DNA of 64,000 nucleotides from Candidatus Melainabacteria bacterium (GCA_017307165.1 JAFKGK010000001.1:620001-684000), one strand, 5' to 3'. Positions 1 to 9,245 are shown, numbered from the stretch's first letter. Numbers and translations: made by a program. Notes: generated by a model from the sequence alone, not told the origin.

Positions 1-74
1 CCAGAGGTATCTAATTGTTATTGCCTCGATTGGACTAGATTGAAACGCGAATCCATGATATCAGGCTTAGAAAA

Positions 75-109
75 CAAAAATGGTCTCCCTTTTTGGGAGA
101 CCATTTTGC
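75..109 (-). terminator. Rho-independent terminator of the TadG-like gene
   Basis: A perfect 10-bp inverted repeat (80-89 with 95-104) has a five-T loop. On the minus strand it is followed by a T-rich run. It lies about 50 bases after the stop of the TadG-like gene, so it probably ends that transcript. A-rich and T-rich flanks on both sides could let it work in either direction. Confidence 0.8.
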
Positions 110-156
110 TTCTATCGGTTTTGGTTTCGGACTTTCATTCGATCTTGCGATTCGAA

Positions 157-2433
157 TTAGTTGGGGCGGCAGAACCTGGTTCCTTCTACTTCTTGTTCGA
201 AGCGGAGCTCGCCTAGCAGATTGTTGAATCCAGAGCCCGGCTGCCATACGGCGGAGTCGGTACCCTTGATGCCAGGGTTGTCTGCTTGGGTGAAAGGAAC
301 TTCGTAATAGCCACCATCTCCGATGGGCGCTCCGCCGATACCTTTTTCGGTATTAACAGCGTAGTGGTTGAGCGGATACGAGAGCTGGCAGTTTTTGGCG
401 CCGCCTGTACCGTTAGTGGTTGCACCATCAGGAGCATTGAGAGCACTGTCGGACCAGGGCAATTGCTTGCCCATCTTGAGCGAGCCGTTTTCTACGTAGA
501 GATAGAGCTTGCCGTTGACATTGGGACCATTGTTGTTGCGGGTCAGCGAGTAGTCGCCATCGCCGAGATCGAGTTTGACAGAAGCCATCTTGGCTCTGAC
601 GTCGCTCTCTTTGATATTTTTGTCGACTTGCTGCAGGCGTTCGGTGATCGAGGTGTAGATATTTGCCTTGGTGCAGTTATCCATTTGATCGATCAGTTCG
701 GCAGGAGATCCGTTTACCAGATAGTTTACAAAGACTTCGGCACCATAGGCACCCTTGGTGTAAGGCTTGCCGGATCCGGGAGTACCGGGCAGGCAGTTGT
801 TGCCTTTGTCGTCCTTCCAGGCTTTGAGGCCAGAGGGCTGGAGTCCTACACCAACAGTGGCGCAAAACTTGCCGCCGGCTCTTCCGGAGATCTTGCCGAG
901 GAGGTCGGCTTTCATAAATTCTACGTTTGAGAGACCATCGCCGTCATAAGCGCTGGAAGCGCTGCCGCCACCAGTGATATCACGGCCGTAGTTTTTGGCC
1001 CAGGTGTCGAGGTCGGTGACGCACTTGTCTGTAGGAGACAGAGAGTCATCGTACATGGTGTGATCGCAGTGCTTGACACTACTGGTGATACCGAGCAATT
1101 GGGCTTCGGTCGGGGTTTGTCCTTTGCCGGGGCCATATCTCAGAGAGTGCGAGCTCGGATTGTCGAGGTAGCTCTTGAGATTTTTGCTGGCCCAGATCGA
1201 GGGATCGCCTGCGCCATGCTTGGCAGAGTCAGGGTATTGGGTCTCGTCTTCCCATTCAGCCTGGTGACCGGAGGCGCCAGTAGTGGTCTGGTTGTAGCTG
1301 GACCAGGCATTTAGCTCGGATACATTGGTGGTAAACACACCATTGCTCGAAGAAAAGATGCCGGGGCTGGTAGGCGTAAACAACTCATTGTTGAAGATGT
1401 CGTTGGCGCCATCGGACACAGGAATGCCCTGAGGTTGGCCGTTGACTTTTTCAGCAGAGGCGTTGTTGAGGATGCGAACAAATCCACGAGGGATATTGGC
1501 CTGAAACTCTTTATCGATAACGCCGACGATAGCACAGGCGGTGGCACCACCAAGTGCACCTGATTTGGCATCGATCGCTTGAGAGTCTGTCTTCCAGGAG
1601 TTGGGGGGAATAGCGGAAGCAATTGCGTTAGCCGAAGGATTGTTGGTGGTGAACTTGTTATTGTCAGCCAAGTGGGTCTTGGTCTGTGGCAATACAGGTA
1701 CACCCATCAACTCTACGGTGCTATTGCCGAGTTTGACGGTAAACGGTATATAACCGGCAATGTACTTGGATGAAGGGTCTATTTTGCTGGATTGGTTGGC
1801 AGTGTTGGCTAAATTGCTGATAGAGCTGGACCACTGCGCCGTCACTTCGTTAGGGATGTAGACGTTGGTAGAGCCGCCTTCTTTCATGTAGCCGGCTTGC
1901 AGCTTGGAGATGGTGGCCTTGTTGCCGTTCCACATCTTGGTATTGTTTTGATTGGACAGACTGTTAAAGTCGTTTTTTAGATCTCCGAAAGACGACTTGG
2001 TATCGTCAGCCAGGTTGGCACGTAGCTTGCTACCGATGTCTTTGACGACTGAGGCCAGTTTGACTGCATTGCTTTCGGCAGCAGGGCTAGACATGGCTTC
2101 GGCGTTTTTGGCGACGAGTAGCGCCTGGGCGACGAGTCTATTAAATGTGATCAGGTCGATGGTGCCTGAGTTAGGAGGATCGGACAAGCCACCAAATTCG
2201 GCGGTCAGGTCTATGCCTTGGTTAAAGATGGTTAAGTCGTTCAGCGCGACGGCACCTCTTCTTAAAGCTTGCTTGGCGACGTTCAATGCGCCAGCGTCGG
2301 TCGCATTAGCGACCTCGCGGCCACCGCCGATGATTTTCGATAAGAAGTAGAAGCCGACGCCAACAATGATAACGAGGAAAACGCACGCGGCCACGAGGCC
2401 TAGCGTTGCTCCTCTTTGTCGACGCAGTTTCAT
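157..2433 (-). CDS. TadG/TadE-like Flp pilus assembly protein, exported
   Basis: 758 residues. A short basic N-terminus (MKLRRQRGAT) leads into one hydrophobic segment at about residues 10-32. The sequence after it, with REVANATDAGALNVAK, resembles the N-terminal TadE/TadG-like (putative Flp pilus-assembly) region, in which one helix anchors a large periplasmic domain. The rest is Asn/Ser/Gly-rich and I recognise no domain in it. The ATG has a strong SD (GGAGGA, 10 bases upstream). No other tad/flp genes lie in the window, so this is an isolated copy. The pilus assignment rests on the N-terminal 60 residues only. It could equally be a surface protein using the same anchor type. Confidence 0.6.
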   Translation of the reverse strand: MKLRRQRGATLGLVAACVFLVIIVGVGFYFLSKIIGGGREVANATDAGALNVAKQALRRGAVALNDLTIFNQGIDLTAEFGGLSDPPNSGTIDLITFNRLVAQALLVAKNAEAMSSPAAESNAVKLASVVKDIGSKLRANLADDTKSSFGDLKNDFNSLSNQNNTKMWNGNKATISKLQAGYMKEGGSTNVYIPNEVTAQWSSSISNLANTANQSSKIDPSSKYIAGYIPFTVKLGNSTVELMGVPVLPQTKTHLADNNKFTTNNPSANAIASAIPPNSWKTDSQAIDAKSGALGGATACAIVGVIDKEFQANIPRGFVRILNNASAEKVNGQPQGIPVSDGANDIFNNELFTPTSPGIFSSSNGVFTTNVSELNAWSSYNQTTTGASGHQAEWEDETQYPDSAKHGAGDPSIWASKNLKSYLDNPSSHSLRYGPGKGQTPTEAQLLGITSSVKHCDHTMYDDSLSPTDKCVTDLDTWAKNYGRDITGGGSASSAYDGDGLSNVEFMKADLLGKISGRAGGKFCATVGVGLQPSGLKAWKDDKGNNCLPGTPGSGKPYTKGAYGAEVFVNYLVNGSPAELIDQMDNCTKANIYTSITERLQQVDKNIKESDVRAKMASVKLDLGDGDYSLTRNNNGPNVNGKLYLYVENGSLKMGKQLPWSDSALNAPDGATTNGTGGAKNCQLSYPLNHYAVNTEKGIGGAPIGDGGYYEVPFTQADNPGIKGTDSAVWQPGSGFNNLLGELRFEQEVEGTRFCRPN

Positions 2434-2672
2434 ATAGGAAAATCCTCCAAAAAAATTCGAATCAAACGAGAGATGCCTTTAACTGAAACCGAAAGAAAAA
2501 GCTTAAACCCAGTTAAACTACATTAATGATTGTCCTCTAATCTTGGCAACCCGTCAAGGTCGTTTGAACCCAGAAAATCTAGACTTTTTATGTAATTTAT
2601 CGAGCTCCGCTGTTTAGATGTGTTTAATATTCCCTCTGAAACATTAAACGCCACGCATAATATGAGTTGGAT
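2434..2672. other. Intergenic region, 239 bases
   Basis: This AT-rich gap lies between the O-antigen ligase-like gene and the TadG-like gene, both on the minus strand. It probably carries the TadG-like promoter close to its coding start. I see no convincing RNA gene, terminator or ORF in it. Confidence 0.4.
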
Positions 2673-4079
2673 TTAAGATTTAATCTCGGCTCTCACTAGA
2701 CATGCAGCGATCATCCAAAATAAAAAGTGGATCTGTGGTCGATAAAATACCGTATCCACCAGGCCATGCACAAAAAGGCCGACCAGAGCTATGCAGAGAC
2801 TCAGACCTATTATCCTCGCTGTCAGGTCTCCACGCCAAAACAACAAGTGTCCTTGCACGAAAAGGCCTCCAAGCAGAGCTGCAAAAGCGGCCAATCCTGC
2901 TATTCCGGCTTCGACAATAATCTCCAGGGGGACGCAATAGGTGCCCAGGGCATCAAACCCGCTTTTCATATAAAGACCGTAGGCCAATCTAAAAGTGGTA
3001 TTGCCTGGACCAACCCCAAACCACCAATTTTCTTGCAGCATCTTGAGAGAAGCCCTCCATACATTCATGCGGTAGGCATTGGAGCTGTGCTCCGATCCTG
3101 AAAATACCGACAATAGGCGGGTCTCTATCGATGGTAAAAGAAAGTGAATGGCAAGGGCACCGATAGCTCCAAGAAGAAGCAAGATCAAAATAGTCGGCAG
3201 GATCAATTTGGGCTTTTTAGTGGCAATACTGCCGGCAATGATCAAACAAGTCGTACCAGCCATGGCGCCAAGGGCGATGAACGCGCCACGACACCCTGTC
3301 AGCAGGGTTGCGCAAGCTATGGTGAGTGATACACCAAGAGCGATGATAAAGGCCAGTGCTTTGAGGCCTTTTTGTTTGACGCTAAGAGCAATCGCTGTCA
3401 GCCCCATTGATATTGGGATCAGGGGAATGAGATAGCCTGCCAAGAGATTTGGATTGCCTAGAGTCGAATAGATGCGCGTGCCTTTGGACTCTAGAGTCGG
3501 ATCTTCCCAGGTCGCCAGTGGAGCGACGCCTATTTTGTACTGATAAAGACCATAGAGAGAGACAAAAAATGCTCCCAGGCAGGCAGAGGAAAGCAATAAA
3601 AGGGTTCGACGTCTATTGTCAGTGGACAAGATAGACGTAAAAGTAAAATAGGCAAGTGCATAGACCGCCAATTTAGCGAGTCCCTTAGTGCTTTCGATCA
3701 TATAATGCGAAGCAAAAGTTGAGATGACATTGGCGCATACGAAGGCAAGCACAGTTATATCTATATATGATGGCTTTCTACTTTCGCTTTGCGGTCCGCC
3801 CATGAGGTGGCCAAGACAAAAGAGCCCGGTGACTGCGGCTACGATCAAGGCCAGACCTTCTTTGTCATTGGCAAATTGCGGCAAGGCAAGGATAGCCAGC
3901 ATCAGGGCAGTCAGAGCAAAAGCAGTGATTTGCAAAAACTTGCCCATCTTAGGCCAGACCGAATGAGCCGTCCGACCTCGCATTTTGCTGGCAAAAAGCA
4001 TCAAGGGTCTGAGCAAGATAGAGTCTTGGATGGCAGTCGACATACCGTCGTCCAGTCTTTGGACCATTTTGCTCAGCAA
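2673..4079 (-). CDS. O-antigen ligase / polymerase family (Wzy_C) membrane protein
   Basis: About 468 residues with roughly a dozen hydrophobic segments. The family's hallmark periplasmic loop is present near residues 330-360, with MNVWRASLKMLQENWWFGVG followed by PGNTTF. This matches O-antigen ligase/polymerase (WaaL/Wzy) proteins, which transfer or polymerise glycans at the inner membrane. An upstream GTG would overlap the DUF4330 gene. I prefer a TTG at 4079 because AAAGGA lies 9 bases before it; an ATG at 4067 is the alternative. It is the third gene of a run with the 96-residue protein and DUF4330. The substrate cannot be read from the sequence. Confidence 0.75.
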   Translation of the reverse strand: MLSKMVQRLDDGMSTAIQDSILLRPLMLFASKMRGRTAHSVWPKMGKFLQITAFALTALMLAILALPQFANDKEGLALIVAAVTGLFCLGHLMGGPQSESRKPSYIDITVLAFVCANVISTFASHYMIESTKGLAKLAVYALAYFTFTSILSTDNRRRTLLLLSSACLGAFFVSLYGLYQYKIGVAPLATWEDPTLESKGTRIYSTLGNPNLLAGYLIPLIPISMGLTAIALSVKQKGLKALAFIIALGVSLTIACATLLTGCRGAFIALGAMAGTTCLIIAGSIATKKPKLILPTILILLLLGAIGALAIHFLLPSIETRLLSVFSGSEHSSNAYRMNVWRASLKMLQENWWFGVGPGNTTFRLAYGLYMKSGFDALGTYCVPLEIIVEAGIAGLAAFAALLGGLFVQGHLLFWRGDLTARIIGLSLCIALVGLFVHGLVDTVFYRPQIHFLFWMIAACLVRAEIKS

Positions 4080-4116
4080 TTTAGTCTGTCCTTTATAGTG
4101 TTTTTTATAACGGCCA

Positions 4117-4620
4117 TTATTTGGATTTGTCGGCTGGATTGATATCCACGACAACACCCTGCACCCTGTATTTAAATGATTCGAGCTCGATCTGGTTGCC
4201 TACTTTGATCTTATTGCCGCGGATCACATAGCCATCGCTAGTCCTATCTGCAGTGTCTTGCACGGTGACGACAAAATCATGGGCGATGGCATTTGCTGGA
4301 TCGGCAAAGGCGAGGGCCTTTTTGCCGTCAGGACTGAGAAAGGACACTTGCTTTTGCCAGTGATCTACTTTGACTATGGTCATAGGTGGCTGTACTGGCT
4401 GATTGCGGATAGTGATCGAAGAGGTGTCGCCTACCTTGAATAAGTTGAGGTCTCTGGTCTTTAGGCCTGTGAGATAGACATCGATATTGACCTTGCCGGA
4501 GCCCTGTATTGTTTGATCTACTCCGGCCATGCCAGCTTTGGCCAGGCCAAAACCGGCTATGGATGCCAGAGCTGTAGCCATGATGGTCATGTCGATCAGA
4601 CTCATTCGACGTTGGCTCAA
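4117..4620 (-). CDS. DUF4330 domain protein
   Basis: 167 residues: one N-terminal transmembrane segment (near MTIMATALASIAGFGLAKAG), then a soluble domain. It carries DUF4330-like blocks: VNIDVYLTGL, the 'IRNQP' motif, and a C-terminal KIKVGNQIELESFKYRVQG. DUF4330 is typical of cyanobacteria and its function is unknown. I choose a TTG start at 4620. It lies one base after the upstream stop codon, with AAGGAG seven bases before it, inside the end of the previous gene. Translation is therefore probably coupled. Reading further upstream would add a Pro/Lys-rich extension in another frame of the preceding gene. An internal ATG at 4605 is the fallback start. Confidence 0.7.
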   Translation of the reverse strand: MSQRRMSLIDMTIMATALASIAGFGLAKAGMAGVDQTIQGSGKVNIDVYLTGLKTRDLNLFKVGDTSSITIRNQPVQPPMTIVKVDHWQKQVSFLSPDGKKALAFADPANAIAHDFVVTVQDTADRTSDGYVIRGNKIKVGNQIELESFKYRVQGVVVDINPADKSK

Positions 4621-4621
4621 T

Positions 4622-4912
4622 TTATTTCTCCTTGGGTTCGCTACTGGCCTTGGGTTTGGCCTTGGCTTTGGGTTTTGCTTCGGGTTCGTCTTTTTCAAAA
4701 AAAATTGACACAGCCCCTGTCACTCGCCTTACGACTCGGACTTTTTCAAAAAGGGTCTCTTCACCGTATTCTAATTCGAGCTGGCCACGTTCTTTTATAC
4801 ATGCGATAAGCGTGGCCTTTTCCTCATCAGGCAAGTTGATCAAGCCAAGATGATTGTCATTGGCTATCTTTAATAGCTCTGGGAGGGTGCTTTGCGGTGA
4901 GATGGAGGTCAT
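4622..4912 (-). CDS. Small conserved-looking protein of unknown function with KPK-rich tail
   Basis: About 96 residues; I do not recognise the family. The central part (LFEKVRVVRRVTGAVSIFFE) looks like a small folded beta-rich domain. The C-terminus is a Lys/Pro/Ala low-complexity tail (KPKAKAKPKASSEPKEK). There is no signal peptide. It is the first gene of the run leading to DUF4330 and the O-antigen ligase-like gene; its last codons hold the SD for DUF4330. An in-frame TTG at 4933 is an alternative start, and neither start has a clear SD. Confidence 0.5.
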   Translation of the reverse strand: MTSISPQSTLPELLKIANDNHLGLINLPDEEKATLIACIKERGQLELEYGEETLFEKVRVVRRVTGAVSIFFEKDEPEAKPKAKAKPKASSEPKEK

Positions 4913-5027
4913 CGTCTCAAATTCTACCGCCAAATCTTTTGTATGCGGTTTATACGTAGGCTCTTGTCAAAGATTTCTTTAATCTCGGTAGATCATTACA
5001 CCACCCCAAAGAGAGAGTTTAAAGATC

Positions 5028-5378
5028 ATGGCAAAGCAATTTGAGATAGAAAACAATCTTCTTACCAATCAAAAGCACGAAAGATCGGACTCGGATGCGA
5101 CATCGAGTTTTCATGCCGAATTGCATCTTGACCAGACCAATCCTCTCGAACAGGCTAAATTGCTGGATATGGTGCGTGAAAACGATAAAAATATCGAGTC
5201 GATCCGCAAGCAAGCTGATCAATGCGCAGACAGGGTCTGTCAATCGCTTTTCAAATTGCCGATCAGCCATCAAGAAGAATTTTATGCGTCGATCAGCAAA
5301 TTTGACGACAAGGACGATCTGGTCTACGCCCGCGTACGTCAAAACCTACGCGAGCACTGGAGCACCATGTCAGTCTGA
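5028..5378 (+). CDS. Hypothetical protein
   Basis: 116 residues, cytoplasmic and charged, probably mostly helical (LEQAKLLDMVRENDKNIESI). No known domain is recognised. The ATG is preceded by a purine-rich AGAGAG stretch about ten bases upstream. It is transcribed away from the DUF4330 group, and its 3' end overlaps the convergent heptose kinase gene by nine bases. It contains three Cys but no clear metal motif. Confidence 0.5.
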   Translation: MAKQFEIENNLLTNQKHERSDSDATSSFHAELHLDQTNPLEQAKLLDMVRENDKNIESIRKQADQCADRVCQSLFKLPISHQEEFYASISKFDDKDDLVYARVRQNLREHWSTMSV

Positions 5379-6407
5379 TAGCTCCAGCTTATGGAGATGC
5401 TCGATCATTTCGGCCTGACTAGTGATATCTGTGCCTGGTTTGCGTACCACTATGGACGCTGCCAGATTGCCCAGCGCCATGGCCTCTACCAGGCTTGCAC
5501 CGCTGGTGAGCGCGAGCGCCATGGTTGCGACTACAGTGTCGCCCGCTCCAGTAACATCAAAGACTTCTGATCTGTTAAAAGCCGGCAATTCGACCGGAGC
5601 CTTGCCCCTCTCAAACAAAGCCATGCCCTCGCCACCCCTGGTCAGTAGCAAGGCTCCAACCTGTACTCTTTCGAGCATCCTTGCTCCCAGCGCATTTAGA
5701 TCATCTCTTTCCTCTACGGCAATGCGTGTATAGGCCTCTGCATCCGGTTGATTGGGAGTGATCAGGGTGCAATCGTGAAATCTCTCGAATCTATTTTGCG
5801 CATCGACGATGACCATGGTTTTTCTTTGTCTAGCATGCAATCGTACAGCCTCTATGACACCATCAGTGATGACACCGCTCTTGTAGTCCGAGAGTATGAT
5901 TGTGTCGCAAGTCTCTATGGCATCACAGATCAATTCGATGATCCGTCTTTCGATGGCAGGTGAAATAATCTCGTGACTGATGCGATCGATGCGCAAGAGT
6001 TGCTGCATGAGCGAGTGTGATTTGGAAATCACTCTGCTCTTGACCGTTGTGGGCCTGGTCGGATCTTTGACGAGAGCGTGAGTGATCTTGTGCTTTTCGA
6101 GTACGCTGGCCAGTTTGTCTGCGTAATAGTCGTCGCCGGATACACCTATTGCATGACACAGCCCGCCTAGAGCCGTGACATTGTTTGCAGTGTTGGCTGC
6201 ACCACCGGGGATCATCAATGTCTCTACATGCTCGAGTATGAGGACTGGTGCTTCGCGTGAGATCCTCTCCGGTTTGCCTTCTACCAATTCGTCGATCAAA
6301 AGATCTCCCACAACCATGACTTTGGCGCCTGTCATGGCCTTGATACGATTTTCTAGATTTTTTTTGGTCAGGAGGGCGTTGCCCTGAGCTAAGGCTGAGA
6401 GATTCAT
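5370..6407 (-). CDS. hldA: D-glycero-beta-D-manno-heptose-7-phosphate kinase (RfaE1/HldA type, PfkB family)
   Basis: 345 residues, the usual length for the stand-alone kinase. Visible PfkB/RfaE1 motifs are VVGDLLIDEL near residue 32, the IPGGAANTANNVTALG sugar-binding block near 67, and the C-terminal signature VTGAGDTVVATMALAL with the catalytic Asp of GAGD. The enzyme phosphorylates heptose-7-phosphate at C1 in ADP-heptose synthesis for LPS core. There is no nucleotidyltransferase domain, so the second HldE activity must be encoded elsewhere. It overlaps the convergent small gene at its 3' end. A PfkB kinase for another sugar is possible, but the motif pattern fits RfaE1 best. Confidence 0.8.
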   Translation of the reverse strand: MNLSALAQGNALLTKKNLENRIKAMTGAKVMVVGDLLIDELVEGKPERISREAPVLILEHVETLMIPGGAANTANNVTALGGLCHAIGVSGDDYYADKLASVLEKHKITHALVKDPTRPTTVKSRVISKSHSLMQQLLRIDRISHEIISPAIERRIIELICDAIETCDTIILSDYKSGVITDGVIEAVRLHARQRKTMVIVDAQNRFERFHDCTLITPNQPDAEAYTRIAVEERDDLNALGARMLERVQVGALLLTRGGEGMALFERGKAPVELPAFNRSEVFDVTGAGDTVVATMALALTSGASLVEAMALGNLAASIVVRKPGTDITSQAEMIEHLHKLELSD

Positions 6408-6467
6408 ACCAAGATTTTAGCGCAGGCTTATCTGATATTGGCGCTGCAATGAGTTAAAATCAGTGTG

Positions 6468-7001
6468 ATGAGACTTTTTTCGAGATCAGCTATTTCCATC
6501 TTGATGCAGCTCGCAGCCATGAGCTCTTGCTCGCATGCTGCTCTCGCCAGTGATGCTGCCCAAGGGCCTGTTCTGAGACCAGAGATGCCATCGGAGCAGG
6601 GCACAGTTTCGGCGCGGATCGTACGTCGAGATGCTGCAACCGCACGTCGCGTCGCAGCCTATACCTGGCTCGACAAGATGGTTGCTGCCGACCCGGAGCT
6701 GGTCGCATCCATCTGCTCATTTTCAAGCGCTGCCAAGATCCTTGCAAGGCACAAGCATATCGATCGGATCGCTGAGATGGATCATTACACCTGCAGGCGT
6801 ATCACTCAATATCGGGGTGCCGCCATCGAACTGGTCAAAAATCCCCATGCCGTGCGTGTCGTCACCCTTGATCCCGAAGGGCTTTATGTGGCCATTCGCA
6901 AGGATAGAGCGATCGTCAAAAAGCTGACAAAAAATCCCAATTTTGATCAGATGGTCGTCCAAAATCCAGATCTGGGCCGTGTCCTTGCATCTTACATGTG
7001 A
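6468..7001 (+). CDS. Exported protein with short NP/DP-type repeats
   Basis: About 177 residues, starting at the ATG after a GTG. The first 28 residues form a plausible signal peptide (hydrophobic core ISILMQLAAMSS, then ASDAAQ). The C-terminal half has a roughly 10-residue rhythm in which [N/D]P is followed by hydrophobic positions: DPELVASI, NPHAVRVV, DPEGLYVAI, NPNFDQMVV, NPDLGRVLA. The family is not recognised. It ends nine bases before the TSUP permease gene, so the two are probably co-transcribed. Confidence 0.55.
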   Translation: MRLFSRSAISILMQLAAMSSCSHAALASDAAQGPVLRPEMPSEQGTVSARIVRRDAATARRVAAYTWLDKMVAADPELVASICSFSSAAKILARHKHIDRIAEMDHYTCRRITQYRGAAIELVKNPHAVRVVTLDPEGLYVAIRKDRAIVKKLTKNPNFDQMVVQNPDLGRVLASYM

Positions 7002-7010
7002 TCGGCACTG

Positions 7011-7802
7011 ATGAGTCACCTTATCGAGTGTCTGGCCATCGGTCTTTTTACCGGCATTTTTTCGGGGACATTTGGTGTTGGCGGCGGTATCATTTGTACA
7101 CCGCTTTTGCGTCTGATCCTGCAATTTGAGCCTCATTTAGCGATCGGCACCACTCTGGCTCTGATCGTACCTACATCTATGAGCGGTGCCTACAAGTATT
7201 ACAAACTGAGAGCAGTCGATACTGCGCTCTTTAAGATGCTCGCTCTACCAGCTATTGCCGGCACCTTGCTAGGAGCCTACCTGACCAGATACGTCGGTGG
7301 GTCGCAACTGATGCTGTCCTTTGCAGTCTTGATCGCTATATCCGGCATCGATCTTTTTTTTGGCCTCAGTCAAAAGCTCAAAAAGAAAGCCGCCCAAAAA
7401 GACCAGGCGCCAAACAGCATTGAAGTGCATTACACCCTGGCCTCTGCCTTGCCTGTGGGGCTTGTGACCGGCTTGCTCTCTGGTTTTTTTGGCGTGGGCG
7501 GAGGATTTATCCTCATACCCATACTATTGGCGGCCTATAATATGCCAGTCAAGCAAGCCTTTGGCACATCTCTTTTGATCGTCGCTTTGATATCTATACC
7601 TGGATCGATCAGCCATTTTGGACAGGGCCATGTAGATCTTGGCAGTGCCACGATGATGACTCTCGGAGCCATCCCTGGCTCACTCATCGGTACAAAGATC
7701 GCATTTGCCGCCAACGAAGCTCGACTCAGGCAAGCATTTGGCTTGTTGATCGTCTGTGTGGCACTGTTGATGGTGGCACGTGAAATGCATTGGGTGCTAT
7801 AA
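7011..7802 (+). CDS. TauE/SafE (TSUP) family sulfite/anion exporter
   Basis: 263 residues with about eight transmembrane segments arranged as two related halves. Each half begins with the family's glycine motif: FSGTFGVGGGIICTPLL near residue 20 and LSGFFGVGGGFILIPILL near 160. TSUP proteins move sulfite, sulfonates or other small anions across the inner membrane; the substrate here is unknown. It follows the NP-repeat protein by nine bases, and its stop is one base from the next ATG (7804), so the three genes probably form an operon. Confidence 0.85.
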   Translation: MSHLIECLAIGLFTGIFSGTFGVGGGIICTPLLRLILQFEPHLAIGTTLALIVPTSMSGAYKYYKLRAVDTALFKMLALPAIAGTLLGAYLTRYVGGSQLMLSFAVLIAISGIDLFFGLSQKLKKKAAQKDQAPNSIEVHYTLASALPVGLVTGLLSGFFGVGGGFILIPILLAAYNMPVKQAFGTSLLIVALISIPGSISHFGQGHVDLGSATMMTLGAIPGSLIGTKIAFAANEARLRQAFGLLIVCVALLMVAREMHWVL

Positions 7803-7803
7803 A

Positions 7804-8388
7804 ATGTTGCACATAAGATTACTTGAAATGGAAGCTGAGCTCATCGCTCGCGAGCAGATAAAAAGAGCGGAGTCAGATGCAGAGCGGCCTTTAAGTGAAA
7901 AATCTCTGTTCTATCTGCAAGAAATCGTCAATGAAGTCGGGCTACAGTTGGCCCAGCCCTGCGCCAGCGACTTTAGAGGTTGGTTGACTTATACCCGCAA
8001 AGGCACTCGGGGGGCTGGCTCGAGCGATTTGGTGTTGTTACGGGGCAAGTCCTTTAAAGAAGGCGGACTGTTTGGCAAGCACCGTGCTGGTCTTGATGTG
8101 GTCAATGGACTCGATCATGCCCTGGAATACCTGCGCAATATCGATGTCACTCCTCCAGCGGAGCTCGATCACCTGCTTATCAATTTTGGTCGTGGCAAAG
8201 ACAATCAAGATCATGTCTTTATCTGGTATGGCGAAAACGTCGCGCCTTATAGACTGATTTTTGAACATGGAGTCGACGATTTGTCGATCGAGACTTTGCA
8301 CTCAGCTCTCGGTCAGGGGCTCCATTGGATCTTGTCCAAGCCCAGGGATATGACATTGCCGCAATATCTGCAGAGTCTAAAAAGCTAG
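7804..8388 (+). CDS. Hypothetical cytoplasmic protein
   Basis: About 194 residues with no recognised family. It starts at an ATG one base after the TSUP stop; an upstream in-frame GTG would overlap the permease. The sequence is soluble, with a possible alpha/beta fold (LDHLLINFGRGKDNQDHVFI, then WYGENVAPYRLIFEHG). Position suggests translational coupling to the permease. The 3' end lies one base from the stop of the convergent slipin gene. Confidence 0.5.
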   Translation: MLHIRLLEMEAELIAREQIKRAESDAERPLSEKSLFYLQEIVNEVGLQLAQPCASDFRGWLTYTRKGTRGAGSSDLVLLRGKSFKEGGLFGKHRAGLDVVNGLDHALEYLRNIDVTPPAELDHLLINFGRGKDNQDHVFIWYGENVAPYRLIFEHGVDDLSIETLHSALGQGLHWILSKPRDMTLPQYLQSLKS

Positions 8389-8389
8389 A

Positions 8390-9199
8390 TTATTGCTGTT
8401 TTTCTTTTTGCAGCTCTGGGTCTAGCTTGATCTTGGCGCTACCATCAGGCTGTACCTGCACCTTGTTGGCTGCCATATTGGCAAACTGCATTAATTCTAT
8501 GGGGATGGGAAAGATCAGGGTGCTGTTTTTTTCGGCAGAAACCTCGACCATTGATTGCAATTGTCTCAAATGCATGGCACCTGGTGAGTCATTGATGACC
8601 TTGGCGGCCAGAGCCAGTTTTTCGGCTGCCTGGTGTTCGCCTTCGGCTGCAACAATCTTGGCACGTCTTTCGCGCTCTGCCTCGGCCTGTCTGGCCATCG
8701 CTCTCTGCATGCCCTCAGGTATTTCTACATCCTTGACCTCTACGGCTACTACTTTGATGCCCCAGCCCTCGGTCTGACGATCGATAATGGCTGACAGTTT
8801 GGCATTGATCGCGTCTCTTTCGGAGAGGAGCTCGTCGAGCTCATGCTGGCCAAGGATACTGCGCAAAGTCGTCTGAGCGATCTGGCTGGTGGCGGTAAAA
8901 GGATCTTCGACTTTGACCACCGCCTTGTAAGGATCGACGACTTGAAAAAAGCAGACCGCGGCCGTCTTGGCCGAAATATTGTCGCGCGTGATGATCTCCT
9001 GTATAGGGATTGACATCGTCACGAGTCTCAGGTCGATTTTTTTTGAGGTCTGTATGATCGGCAGAACGAAAATTATTCCGGGTCCTTTGACTCCATCAGC
9101 CTTGCCCAGGGTAAAGACTACAAAACGCTCGTACTCCTTGACGATCTTGATCGATGAGAGCAAGACGAGAAACAAAAATGCCATGAGCATGAAAATCAT
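8390..9199 (-). CDS. SPFH/Band 7 stomatin-like (slipin) membrane protein
   Basis: 269 residues. An N-terminal membrane segment (MIFMLMAFLFLVLLSS) is followed by the Band 7 domain: YERFVVFTLGKADGVKGPGI, then the slipin/prohibitin region with LRSILGQHELDELLSER. A charged coiled helix follows (RQAEAERERRAKIVAAEGE). Slipins organise membrane microdomains and usually pair with an NfeD membrane protein, which is absent here. I start at the ATG 9199, with GAGG eight bases upstream, rather than a TTG at 9226. The mature domain layout is complete. Confidence 0.85.
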   Translation of the reverse strand: MIFMLMAFLFLVLLSSIKIVKEYERFVVFTLGKADGVKGPGIIFVLPIIQTSKKIDLRLVTMSIPIQEIITRDNISAKTAAVCFFQVVDPYKAVVKVEDPFTATSQIAQTTLRSILGQHELDELLSERDAINAKLSAIIDRQTEGWGIKVVAVEVKDVEIPEGMQRAMARQAEAERERRAKIVAAEGEHQAAEKLALAAKVINDSPGAMHLRQLQSMVEVSAEKNSTLIFPIPIELMQFANMAANKVQVQPDGSAKIKLDPELQKEKQQ

Positions 9200-9245
9200 C
9201 GGGCAGACCTCGTGAAAGAGATGCAAATTATGCCTATTATACGGC

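Noticed and set aside
286..930. 214-codon open frame opposite the TadG-like gene
   Set aside because: It is an antisense shadow with no SD and no recognisable protein motif.
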